A stretch of DNA of 22,099 bases from Paulinella micropora. Its lineage: Eukaryota; Cercozoa; Imbricatea; Euglyphida. Below the pieces are notes generated by a model, which worked only from the letters and a program-made list of their open reading frames with translations, was not told the DNA's origin and did no database searches. The stretch spans positions 765,487-787,585 of the forward strand of contig BJOX01000022.1 in assembly GCA_009731375.1 (NCBI GenBank), written 5' to 3'. Shown here piece by piece: positions 1-8,743 of this stretch; the stretch's first letter is position 1, and every line of letters starts with the position of its first letter. The translations under genes and the position numbers were made by a program.

Positions 1-168
1 CTTGTGGATGGGCGGCACCTCTTTGAAATCATCCTTCATCCGTTTTAACGCCTCCTCAACGGATTCATCTTCCAGTAAGAAGGGATCATACTTAATCAGC
101 CTTCTTACATTCACAATTTGCACCTTCCCTCTACCTCTACCCCTGATCTTGTAATTCAGAGGTCCCGT
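1..168 (-). CDS. Continuation of pol (integrase C-terminus) beyond an in-frame stop
   Basis: After the TAG at 171-169 the pol frame stays open for 56 codons to the window edge. The translation is typical of a Ty3/gypsy integrase C-terminus: it completes the GPY/F-like module (TGPLNYKIRG directly after the stop), continues with a basic RGRGRGK stretch and VQIVNVRRLIKYDPF, and then becomes acidic. The frame is the same as that of pol upstream, so one base substitution is enough to explain the break. The true end of pol, any chromodomain, the polypurine tract and the 3' LTR would lie to the left, outside the window. Confidence 0.7.
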
Positions 169-3100
169 CTATAATCTGATAAGGTCCTTCCAGTGAGTGA
201 ACAGCTTAGAGCTGACTCCCTTCGGGACTTGAGGATGGTACAATAGTACAATATCCCCGACCTGGAACTTGATCTGATCCAAGTGCGCTTGTCGCACCCC
301 TTCAGCATCAGTCTTTCGGCGCTCCGCCTCTCTATGCGCCCTGACTATTTGTTCCGCCTCCATCTTCACTCTAAGTCTCATCCCAAACAACTCATCCGCA
401 TCCGCCCAAGTGTCTTTTGGGTGAAGGAGCGAAGTCGGGATATCAGGCTCACGCCCATATACTAACTGATATGGCGAGATTGAGCTCTTCGAGCCTCCTA
501 ACGCCGTAGAGGGTAGACAGTTCATTGCAAACGCAAATGATGGTGCTGCCTCGACCCATGCTCTTTGATTCTCCTTCTTCGTGCAATACATCTTTAGCGA
601 GGCTTTGAGGGGTCTGTGTACCCGCTCGATTTTCCCATTTGCTCGCGGGTTATAGGCAGTAACATATTGCCATTTCATCCCGTAATACTTAGATAGTTTG
701 TCGATGACCTCGTTATTAAAGTCCGAGCCTCGATCAGAACATATCTTTCTTGGTACTCCGATCTGTGAGATGATCCTATCGATCAGCGCCTCGGCCGTCG
801 TCTTGCCGGTAACGTCTTTGACAGGGATGATCCACACATAGTTGGTGGCTCTGTCAATAGCCGTAAGGAGGTATTTGTAACCATCCTTCGATTCTGGGAA
901 AGGTCCCACATGATCAATGTGTATAAACTCAAACATCCCCGCATGAAGAGGAAATTCGCCAATCAGGCCGAAATTTGCCTTCAGTGGTGTTTTGTTTATC
1001 TTGCACGGGATGCATGCATCCACCGCCTGATCTATCTCCTCCTTCATCTTCTTCCACCAGAATCGCCTCGCTACGAACATATGAGTTCGTTGTCGACCCG
1101 GATGCGCCAAAAGTGGGCAATTGTGGGCTGCGACAAATATAAATCGTCTCAGACTCTCCGGTACCCAAAGGGTCCATTTGTCCGGCTGTGACGCATAGCG
1201 ACCGTGAAGGCCCTTGTACCACAGTAGACCATCTCTCCATCCCATCTCCTTCATCTGATCTTTGATCGCTTTCGTCATCCGTAGCTCATCCGGGTTCTGA
1301 TATAACTGTATCAGTTCTTTAAACTCCGGATCTTGAGCCTGTTGTTGCCTCCATGCGGTAGGCGAGGCTATATGGATAGTACCATCTTCTAGCCGTACCC
1401 CGATTCTTTCCGGGTCATCGTCTAGGTCACTTCTCCGCTCTTGAGGAGGCTCCGCATAAACTTCCTGCGTCTCCTCTTCCTCTCTTATGTTCGCCTTCGC
1501 ATTCTCATATACCTCATAGGACCACTCAGCGTCCTCCTGGGTATGTAGCTCACAACATATCCCGTGATCCGGGCCTTGTGGACTGTACCGTAGACCTGTG
1601 CGGTCATATCGGACTCCACTCGCCATCTCCATCGCCTCAATGTGGCTGACCTCATACACCTTGTCAGTGGACAAGTCTTCCATCTCCACCGTGGACACCA
1701 ACGCCGATACTTCTGAGTTAAACTCTAGCCTAGAGAGGCTATCAGCGACCACATTTCGCTTTCCCGGTAGATGGACCATTGTAAAATCGAAACAAGACAA
1801 GAACGCTTGCCACCGCGCCAGCCGTCCCGTCTGTTCATGATTCATCAACCATAACAGGTTATGATGATCAGTTCTGACAGTAAATTGAGGTCCTCCCCAC
1901 AAATACTCTCTGAGCCTCTTGAGGGCCCATACTACCGCCAACGCCTCTCTTTGCCTTGTGCAATAGTTTCTCTCCGCCGCACACAACTTCCTACTAATAA
2001 ACATGATTGGGCGTAATTTCTTCTCCTCATCCTCTTGTTGTAATACAGCCCCAATCGCAAACTTAGATGCGTCTGTATCGACTACGAATTGTTTCGTAAA
2101 GTCGGGCATCGTTAACACCAGTCCTCCGTCTTTCGGGTCTTTGTAAATGAGATCTTTGAGCGCATGAAACGCTTGCAAAGCCTCTTCGTCCCACTTCTCA
2201 AAGTCTCCAAAATCTATCATTTTCTCCACTTTAGCCCGTGTTGCACCCCAATCGGGTATAAACTGGCTATAGTATTGCGCCATCGCAAGGAATGAGTGCA
2301 ATTCAGTGCGGTTCTTCGGTATCGGTCGATTCATAATCTCCTCCCTCTTCTCTTTGGATATCGAGACTCGATTATGGGAGATCTCGTACCCTAAGTATGT
2401 CACACTCGTCTTGGCAAGTTGACACTTCTTTAGATTGCACTTCAGGCCAAAAGCTCCGATGCGCCTGAATATATCGGACAAATGATCGATATGCTCCTCC
2501 ATTGTGTTAGAGTATACGATAATGTCATCGATATAGCAAAATGCATATTCTCCCGCCTTCTGTCCCCGCCTTCTCATAAAGCCACCGTCAGACAAATCAT
2601 CGTACTGACTGCTCAACATCTTCTGCATCGCCTTCTGGAAAAGTCCTGGGGCTTGCTTGAGGCCCATCGGAAGCACTTTCCATTGGTATATTTCCATACC
2701 CACCACAAACGCCGTCAGCCATCTGGACTTTTCCTCCAGTGGTATCTGCCAGAAGCCATTCTTAAGGTCAATGACCGAATAGAATTTTGCATTCCGCAGT
2801 ACTCTCCTTCCTTCTTCTAATGTCGGGAGAGGATTTCTCTCTTCCTCCAGCACCTTGTTAACACGAGCATAGTTAACTGTCAGGCGCCATTCTCCTCCTG
2901 GCTTCGGCACTATTCTCGGTTGTGAGACTATTGGAGATGTTGATCTCTCAATAAAGTCCTCATTGAGCAGCTGTCTTGCTAGCTCCTCCGCTATCTTCGC
3001 CTCATGTATACTCAAATTCGCCCTTCGTGGTGCCGGTGACGGCTCCGCACCCGGTATTTTGTAAATAACCGCAGTGAAATCTTCAGGCTTGACACCACCT

Positions 3101-5010
3101 GCATGTGGAGGGTCAAAAATTTCCTTGTTCGCCTCTAATTTGGCTTTTAAAAGCTCCTTCTCCTTCTCCGTGCCTACTCCTTCTTCCAATATTTTCCGCG
3201 CCGCCTCTTGAAAATCTTCATCAGACATCTGCTTATGTTGCTTGAGGGGTTCTCTGTCCTCCTCCAAGCCTAAGTCCTCTTCCGAGACATCATCTAGGCC
3301 CGTCTTTTCATACGTGACCGTGTCCGGCTCATCATCTTTACCGAGCTCCACCAGCATGTCAATGAGTCTCGCGTATTGCAAAGGAGCTTTACGGGTGTAA
3401 AAACCATCAAAGCATGTGAATGCTTGCGGTATCAATTTCAACTTGTCGAGGTCTCTGAGCTTCCGCTTGTATGCACTGCTCTGCTCACGAGTTCCCATAC
3501 GACAAGCCACCACTAGCTGTTGCTTGCGAGAGGGTACCGGTATAGGATGATCAATAAGCCGGTCCCTTATTTCCTGCGCCCATATCGCCTTCTCATTATA
3601 TGGCAGGATAATAGTATACGGCTTATTATTTTCGAATAAAGTCCGTAAGCATTTCTTCACTTCAGACAGTGAACGCGGCCACGTGGGCTCGTCACCCCAG
3701 AAATCAGTAATAAAACTTTTAATAGTTTCTGGTGGAGTATCCGGGATTCGCCCCGTTCTCCTTGGTACAAACGCCTCCCTTTTTTCTTCTCCTACTTTCG
3801 CATGGAAACAGTATCCGTTAGTAATATGGACATCTGTTCCTACTCCTTCCGCGAATCTCGCCAACGACGGGCTTCTTTGTGCGACACATATAATCTCCTC
3901 CTTTCGCTTCTCGATTAAGTCATCAATAGACTTTTTGTCCCAATGGCATGTCGGAACTGTGACAGTGCACACTTGGGATTCCCAATTGTCGGTCCAGGAC
4001 AGTTCATCCGGTCTTACGACATGGGGGTGAACGTACACCTCAAGTGCCTCATGTGCGATGGCCATCTTTTTGTGATCCGTCGCTAGACTCAGCTCATAAG
4101 CCTCATAAGAGTCAGTAGCGTTGAAGGGATCAATATCGTTCTCTTCTCCTCTTTTTACTCCATATATCACTCGCCGTGCGGCGCAATCAATCACAGCCCC
4201 CATCGTAGCCAATTGGTCATACGATAGTAATATTGACCCGTGGTAACCGGGGACGACATAGAGGTCCATACGGTATACTCGTGCGGATTTCAATTTAAAG
4301 GTCAGTGTGATGATTCCCGTGATATCCGTCCGGCTGCTCACTCCTTTGAGAGTGCCCGTTGACTTTTTCATATTTCCGTCCACCCAGTCCCGGTATCGAT
4401 TAAAAAACTTCCTGCCGACAATATTAATATTCGCCATCGTATCATTACCAACTTTTAATATTGTCTTCAATGTTTCACAATAAAGTTCCGTATAACACAG
4501 AGCATCGGGCCTGTGTATATTGGCTGCGAGAACAAGAACTTTACGTTCCAAATTTTGGAGTCTTGTCTCTAAGTTTTTCAACTCCTCCTTCTTCTCCTCC
4601 TGCTTCACCTCATTAACATTTTTATTATTCTGCGGTACTGGTGCGTTTACTATTTGAGCGACATTGTCTTGTGGTACTTGAGTACACACATTGTCTTTTT
4701 GCTCGCCACCCGCCGCGACCGTAGACATTGAGTCTGTTCGTGGTTGTTTGCTTGGCCGAGGCGATACGTCTGCCATTGGCCTCCTCGCCTCCATCGCAAG
4801 TCTCGCCTTCCTATTTGCATCAGTTATCATTGGTAACCGTGCTGTATGAACGGGTATGAGACTACCTTGGGGCTGCAGTCTCTGTGTACCCACATCTTTG
4901 TTTTCACATAGAGGAAGCGTTGGCCCAGTCTGCACAACAGCATTAGAAAGCACTGTGACTTTAGGGTTAAACTTCACAGTCTTCTCCTTCCTCTCTTCTT
5001 CCCCCTCCAG
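169..5010 (-). CDS. pol: Ty3/gypsy-type pol polyprotein (protease-like, RT, RNase H, integrase)
   Basis: This is the polyprotein that copies the element RNA and integrates the cDNA. Residues are numbered from a GTG at 4977, although the frame is open from 5010 and has no ATG near its start. A protease-like domain lies at about 160-275, with D179-T180-M181 in the active-site position and a C-terminal half ending VVPGYHGSILLSYDQLA. A spacer of unknown function follows to about residue 638. Reverse transcriptase spans about 640-930: D737 in VIDLKNGF, then LPMGLKQAP, then Y815-I-D-D818. RNase H has D969, E1011, D1037 and D1079. Integrase has an HHCC finger (cysteines 1322 and 1325) and a DD35E core (D1355, D1415, E1451). 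The domain order RT-RNase H-integrase is that of Ty3/gypsy rather than Ty1/copia. The frame equals that of gag and begins right after the gag UGA, so expression by readthrough is inferred. A TAG at 171-169 ends the frame inside the GPY/F module. Confidence 0.93.
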   Translation of the reverse strand: MEGEEERKEKTVKFNPKVTVLSNAVVQTGPTLPLCENKDVGTQRLQPQGSLIPVHTARLPMITDANRKARLAMEARRPMADVSPRPSKQPRTDSMSTVAAGGEQKDNVCTQVPQDNVAQIVNAPVPQNNKNVNEVKQEEKKEELKNLETRLQNLERKVLVLAANIHRPDALCYTELYCETLKTILKVGNDTMANINIVGRKFFNRYRDWVDGNMKKSTGTLKGVSSRTDITGIITLTFKLKSARVYRMDLYVVPGYHGSILLSYDQLATMGAVIDCAARRVIYGVKRGEENDIDPFNATDSYEAYELSLATDHKKMAIAHEALEVYVHPHVVRPDELSWTDNWESQVCTVTVPTCHWDKKSIDDLIEKRKEEIICVAQRSPSLARFAEGVGTDVHITNGYCFHAKVGEEKREAFVPRRTGRIPDTPPETIKSFITDFWGDEPTWPRSLSEVKKCLRTLFENNKPYTIILPYNEKAIWAQEIRDRLIDHPIPVPSRKQQLVVACRMGTREQSSAYKRKLRDLDKLKLIPQAFTCFDGFYTRKAPLQYARLIDMLVELGKDDEPDTVTYEKTGLDDVSEEDLGLEEDREPLKQHKQMSDEDFQEAARKILEEGVGTEKEKELLKAKLEANKEIFDPPHAGGVKPEDFTAVIYKIPGAEPSPAPRRANLSIHEAKIAEELARQLLNEDFIERSTSPIVSQPRIVPKPGGEWRLTVNYARVNKVLEEERNPLPTLEEGRRVLRNAKFYSVIDLKNGFWQIPLEEKSRWLTAFVVGMEIYQWKVLPMGLKQAPGLFQKAMQKMLSSQYDDLSDGGFMRRRGQKAGEYAFCYIDDIIVYSNTMEEHIDHLSDIFRRIGAFGLKCNLKKCQLAKTSVTYLGYEISHNRVSISKEKREEIMNRPIPKNRTELHSFLAMAQYYSQFIPDWGATRAKVEKMIDFGDFEKWDEEALQAFHALKDLIYKDPKDGGLVLTMPDFTKQFVVDTDASKFAIGAVLQQEDEEKKLRPIMFISRKLCAAERNYCTRQREALAVVWALKRLREYLWGGPQFTVRTDHHNLLWLMNHEQTGRLARWQAFLSCFDFTMVHLPGKRNVVADSLSRLEFNSEVSALVSTVEMEDLSTDKVYEVSHIEAMEMASGVRYDRTGLRYSPQGPDHGICCELHTQEDAEWSYEVYENAKANIREEEETQEVYAEPPQERRSDLDDDPERIGVRLEDGTIHIASPTAWRQQQAQDPEFKELIQLYQNPDELRMTKAIKDQMKEMGWRDGLLWYKGLHGRYASQPDKWTLWVPESLRRFIFVAAHNCPLLAHPGRQRTHMFVARRFWWKKMKEEIDQAVDACIPCKINKTPLKANFGLIGEFPLHAGMFEFIHIDHVGPFPESKDGYKYLLTAIDRATNYVWIIPVKDVTGKTTAEALIDRIISQIGVPRKICSDRGSDFNNEVIDKLSKYYGMKWQYVTAYNPRANGKIERVHRPLKASLKMYCTKKENQRAWVEAAPSFAFAMNCLPSTALGGSKSSISPYQLVYGREPDIPTSLLHPKDTWADADELFGMRLRVKMEAEQIVRAHREAERRKTDAEGVRQAHLDQIKFQVGDIVLLYHPQVPKGVSSKLFTHWKDLIRL

Positions 5011-5013
5011 TCA
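5011..5013 (-). promoter_or_regulatory. Candidate readthrough stop codon between gag and pol
   Basis: Gag ends in UGA, and the next codons CUG GAG GGG GAA continue without interruption into pol in the same frame. UGA followed by C, and UGA-CUN in particular, is a known leaky stop context in alphaviruses and some cellular mRNAs. The sequence shows same-frame adjacency and the UGA-CUG context. Readthrough itself is inference. The alternative is that this is simply a mutation in a single gag-pol ORF. Confidence 0.5.
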
Positions 5014-7389
5014 TTCCACCACCTCGAAACGATTACCTTGAGTAGTGTCCGGGTAGGATGACGTATCGGTCTCCGAGGCAGTGTTGTAGGCCTGAGCTCG
5101 ACCGAAATTTGGGTTGGAGCTTGCCCACGAGCCTCCTCCTCCTCTGGGTGGGGGGGCTGGAGCTCGAACAGCTCTCCCTCCATAAGGGGTATATCCCCGA
5201 CCTCCTCCTCTTCCTCTCTGAGGGGTTCCCTGCCACCTCGAGGCTCCTCTCCATGTTCCTCCTCCTCCTCCTCCTCCTCCTCCTCCTCGTCCTCCTGCTC
5301 CTGCTCCTCCTTCTCGTCCTCTTTGAGAGGCCTTTAAGTTCTTTTGTCTCTCCCTTTCCTCCTTCTTCTCCTTCATCCTCTTCATGTAGGTAATGATTGC
5401 CTCTCGTAACTCCTCATCATCACACATATTGGCATACCAACCTTCGTTCACAGCGGCAATCTGAAGCATATTGAAAAGGCCCGGTTCCTTGCCTTCCGTC
5501 CTGCTCAGAAAATTTGCCCTTGCTGTTGGGTTCTGCCTATCATGATTGAAAGAGCAGTCTCTGTTCTCCATCTGTGCCTTACACTGCAAGCCCGCGAACC
5601 ACCTCCAACATGCGGTCTTCAGGTCTGGCTCTCTCTGTCTCTTCCAACCGGCAACTCTGTTTGTGTACGTGGCTTGTGCGCCAACAGGTACACCGCCTGC
5701 CTGTGCCGTATGTGCCTCCGTGAGCGAGTCCATGTTTGAGCATGCACTCATCACTTCTTGAAACAGTGCTGACGGAGCAACGCTTTGAACCGTATTTTCG
5801 AACACGTGTGTCTCGAGGAAGTTCTTGGACTTCACTGAGCTAAACGTCGAGCATTGTTGTATGAGCTGAGTAAGCTTACTCGGGTTAACTGTGTGTAACG
5901 CCGAAAAGAAATAGAGGATGATCGACTTGCGGCCATAGAATAGCCCATAGGAGGAAACTACCTCCGTAAGGGTCGCCGCCAAGCCAACAGCACTCCTCAA
6001 ACTCATCGCCACTGTCTCAAAGATTTCAAATCCTATGAGAGTACCAGTGCAGAGATGCTGGTATCCATGAGATTGAAAATATGAAATGAGTGTGGCCACC
6101 GCCAGTTCACACTGAGCGTCTAGGCCTGTTGCATTGTTTCTCTTAATCTCCTCCTTCTTTCTCAAAAACTTGTACTGTGTCAGATCAAATCCCTCCGAGA
6201 CTAGAGATTGGTCAAAAACAGTAACAAGGGCCTCGTATTCCTGCGTTTCGTCGCAAGGAAAAGCCTTCATGCAGGCATTGATCTCTTTGAGCTTGCTCAA
6301 AAGCGAAGCATCAGAGTCTTTGTCTGAGCTCGTCTTGGCATATAGCATGAGACTTGCCACTCCTCCTTTCTTCCCCTTGAAGGCATTTATGATGTTCTGT
6401 CTGTCCTTCTTCTCCGTGTTTGTGACCACCACCGTAGTTGAGCCCGAGGGTGCAGGGGCTGGTGGGGCAGGAGCTGGTGGGGTCAAATATGTCGGAGGGT
6501 GTGTCTTTGCACCACTCACTTTTGCTTTCATTCTTTCCAGTCTCATCGTCTTCTCGAACTCCTCATTCTCTTTCGCCTTCTTCTTCTCAGATATCACCAG
6601 CTTTTGAGCATGAGTGATAAAGGCCACCAATTCAGAAGCAGATCTGAGAAAATTATATTTCTCCACATATTGGTCAACACCTGCTTTGTTGGCGACCGGT
6701 GGTGCGTTACTAAGTGATTTAAGGACAGAGTGATCCTTGGTAGGAATCCATCTCTTCCATGCCTCCTTGTGCAGTAACGCACCCATCAACAGTCTGATCT
6801 TGGTCAGAACTCTGTCGGTCTTCTCTAACTCATCAATCACAGGATGAGTTTCTCCTGCTGCCTTAATGCTTTTTTCCATCTCTGCCTTCCCCTCCTCCAA
6901 GGCCTTTATTTCCATTGTAAAAAAATGAAATATGCCACTCGAGTTTTTCGAACCCAGATTGGTCTTCATTTTTGTTACATCGACTGCCTCCTGACCAGTC
7001 GCGAGGAATCTGGCCGTTGCTCTTGGGTTTGTGTACTGGAGGTAACCCTCACATCGTGGGCCGTATGTACGTTCCCAAATCAGGGTTTGAGTGTACACCC
7101 CAAAGATAGCATCGAGTAATTCAAGGTGGGTGTGTGTGTCCCCAAACTTGATATGCTGTATCTTCTTTCTCTCTTCTGGATCAGAGACCAGTTTGCCGAG
7201 GAGCTGTGCTGTGTTTGATAATAGGATATAGACATCCTTTTTAGCACGACTTTTCTCTCTTCTTTGATCCTGAGGGATCCACACATAGGTGTCCTTCTCT
7301 ACCACCCATCTTGTTATCAAACTCTTCTTTAGTGAGGTCATAGTGGTCTTGCACCCACTGTTGTTCCTCCACTGTGATCTCCTCTCCAT
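5011..7389 (-). CDS. gag: Retrotransposon Gag with CCCH zinc finger and RGG-rich tail
   Basis: Gag forms the particle and packages the element RNA. I place the first ATG at 7389; one codon upstream is a GTG, preceded by in-frame stops. Counting from that GTG the protein is 793 residues. The N-terminal two thirds are helical and charged, without a motif I recognise. A Cys/His cluster follows: C595, C604, C613 and H617 (C-x8-C-x8-C-x3-H), which resembles a CCCH finger and not the usual CCHC knuckle. After it comes a long Lys/Glu segment (KKEERERQKN), then a Gly/Arg-rich RGG-type tail encoded near 5190-5330, partly by a CCT/GGA microsatellite. Position upstream of pol, in the same frame, supports the Gag call. 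The first 20-30 residues are doubtful because the better coding frame there is another one; see the gag N-terminus entry. Confidence 0.8.
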   Translation of the reverse strand: MERRSQWRNNSGCKTTMTSLKKSLITRWVVEKDTYVWIPQDQRREKSRAKKDVYILLSNTAQLLGKLVSDPEERKKIQHIKFGDTHTHLELLDAIFGVYTQTLIWERTYGPRCEGYLQYTNPRATARFLATGQEAVDVTKMKTNLGSKNSSGIFHFFTMEIKALEEGKAEMEKSIKAAGETHPVIDELEKTDRVLTKIRLLMGALLHKEAWKRWIPTKDHSVLKSLSNAPPVANKAGVDQYVEKYNFLRSASELVAFITHAQKLVISEKKKAKENEEFEKTMRLERMKAKVSGAKTHPPTYLTPPAPAPPAPAPSGSTTVVVTNTEKKDRQNIINAFKGKKGGVASLMLYAKTSSDKDSDASLLSKLKEINACMKAFPCDETQEYEALVTVFDQSLVSEGFDLTQYKFLRKKEEIKRNNATGLDAQCELAVATLISYFQSHGYQHLCTGTLIGFEIFETVAMSLRSAVGLAATLTEVVSSYGLFYGRKSIILYFFSALHTVNPSKLTQLIQQCSTFSSVKSKNFLETHVFENTVQSVAPSALFQEVMSACSNMDSLTEAHTAQAGGVPVGAQATYTNRVAGWKRQREPDLKTACWRWFAGLQCKAQMENRDCSFNHDRQNPTARANFLSRTEGKEPGLFNMLQIAAVNEGWYANMCDDEELREAIITYMKRMKEKKEERERQKNLKASQRGREGGAGAGGRGGGGGGGGGGTWRGASRWQGTPQRGRGGGRGYTPYGGRAVRAPAPPPRGGGGSWASSNPNFGRAQAYNTASETDTSSYPDTTQGNRFEVVE

Positions 7390-7706
7390 CACTATGAATC
7401 AGTCGATCATTTTTCGTCCTCCTCCTCCCGTGTAGGCAGGTGATAAGGGATTACCATATGCTCTCCTCCTCCAGTCTCTTCTTGTTCAAATCCTCCTTCA
7501 TCTTCGTCTCCTCCATATCTTCCTTCATCATCCCAGCCCTCTTCTACTCCTCCTCCTACTCCTTCATCTCCTCCTCCTCCTCTTTCATTCAATCCTCCTC
7601 CTCCTCCTTCATTCAATCCTCTTCCTCCTCCTCCTGCTTCTTCTTCTTCTTCTCTTCTTTGATCTGCCTCCGAGAATTCACTCACTTCGGCGATCTCTGT
7701 CGACAT
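7310..7706 (-). pseudogene. Probable N-terminal part of Gag, separated by two frame changes
   Basis: An ORF starts with ATG at 7706 (MSTEIAEVSEFSEADQ), is very rich in Gly and Glu, and stops with TGA at 7409-7407 just after a run of five A (7414-7410). From that run a second frame is open and protein-like (for example WVQDHYDLTKEEFDNK, encoded near 7355-7310). Close to 7315-7305 the sensible reading moves into the main gag frame (WVVEKDTYVWIPQD). Each step is a one-base change in the same direction, and together they account for the two-base frame offset between the ORF and gag. I infer an originally continuous Gag N-terminus broken by small indels. A separate small upstream ORF is the alternative. 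Confidence 0.45.
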
Positions 7707-8506
7707 GATGTCGTAGTAGTGATCAACAGGAGGACAGTGTCAGCTCCTATGTTTGGTTTTTGTTCGTTTGTGTTCTGTTCCTCCTTCAGTCGATTGACTA
7801 GTGAAGAGAGAAACTAATAGAGAGGGTAGGATAAGATTCCCTGTCCTCTATGAAACACTGTTTGTATGTTTGTTTTTGTTTGAGAAAAATAGTCTTTGAG
7901 ACTTTCTCCGATTTCTTGTTCTCCTTACTCAGATTACTTTCTCCTCCTTCTTTTCTATATTGTATCTAGTATGAGGCACTTGGACCTACACACAGATAGT
8001 AATAGAGAAGCTAGAAAAGCTCTCCTTGAGAAGTCGACAGTCGGTCGGATAGGTTCTCAGACCTACCTTTAGAAAACGATCAGAGAGTTGCAAAAATACT
8101 CTGACGTATGTGTGAGATAATGCAGATAAATGCACAAACTAGAAGGGTAGAGTGTTGTGCTCCTGTCCCTATGCTTGTTTGTGTTTTGTGTGTGTTTCTT
8201 CACTCTTCTGTCTACCTCCTTCTTCTTGGTCTCTGTGTGAGAACAGCAAGAACGACAGAGAGTTTGTATCTGATGTCTCCTTGTGAGCACACAGATATGG
8301 ATTGGGCTAGAAGGTACGAGACACATGCTTGAGACCAATCAAATTATTTGTTTTGTGAAAGAGTTATGAGGGAGCTGTGTTGGAGTATTTGTGTTGGAGT
8401 ATTTGTTTTCGTCTGACGTCCCCGTGTGAGACAGGTCAGTGAAAATTTACTCTGTTGCTTGTGTGGCAAAGCAGAAAGAAATCACCCTAGTGATGTGGAT
8501 TCCAAA
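7707..8506 (-). other. Retrotransposon leader between candidate LTR and gag
   Basis: This is about 800 bases with no convincing coding frame; short ORFs here have no protein-like composition. It would be the untranslated leader of the element. A 14-base direct repeat (gtgttggagtattt) occurs twice in tandem at 8377-8404. Next to the candidate LTR the minus strand reads TTTGGAATCCACATCAC, where a primer-binding site would lie. The TGG two bases inside is suggestive, but I cannot match it to a tRNA end. Confidence 0.4.
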
Positions 8507-8743
8507 TGTAATGCCCCCAACGATAGCTCGTAAAAAGTCGGTAATACAACCAAACACAGTCCTCAAGAATGAGAATGATGTCTCGTTGTATTAGCTCAGT
8601 GAAGCCAAAAAGAAAAACTGCAACAGACCAGTAATAAAATGGCATCAGGTCCAATCCGGACAAATAATACTGAAAAACAAGCTGATGCACCTGTCACCAG
8701 GAAAAAATACTTTTTACCGGCTATCCGGGGGGTGATGCCTACA
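8507..8743 (-). repeat. Candidate 5' LTR of the Ty3/gypsy element
   Basis: Read on the minus strand the block begins TGTAGGCATCACCC and ends GGGGGCATTACA, giving TGTA...TACA termini as in LTRs. It has the right orientation and place for a 5' LTR and would be 237 bases, short but within the range seen. The partner LTR lies outside the window, so identity between LTRs and a target-site duplication cannot be tested. Confidence 0.35.

Noticed and set aside
5058-5393. Leucine-rich plus-strand ORF that looks like a membrane protein
   Set aside because: It is the antisense shadow of the Gly/Arg/Glu-rich gag tail (CCT repeats).
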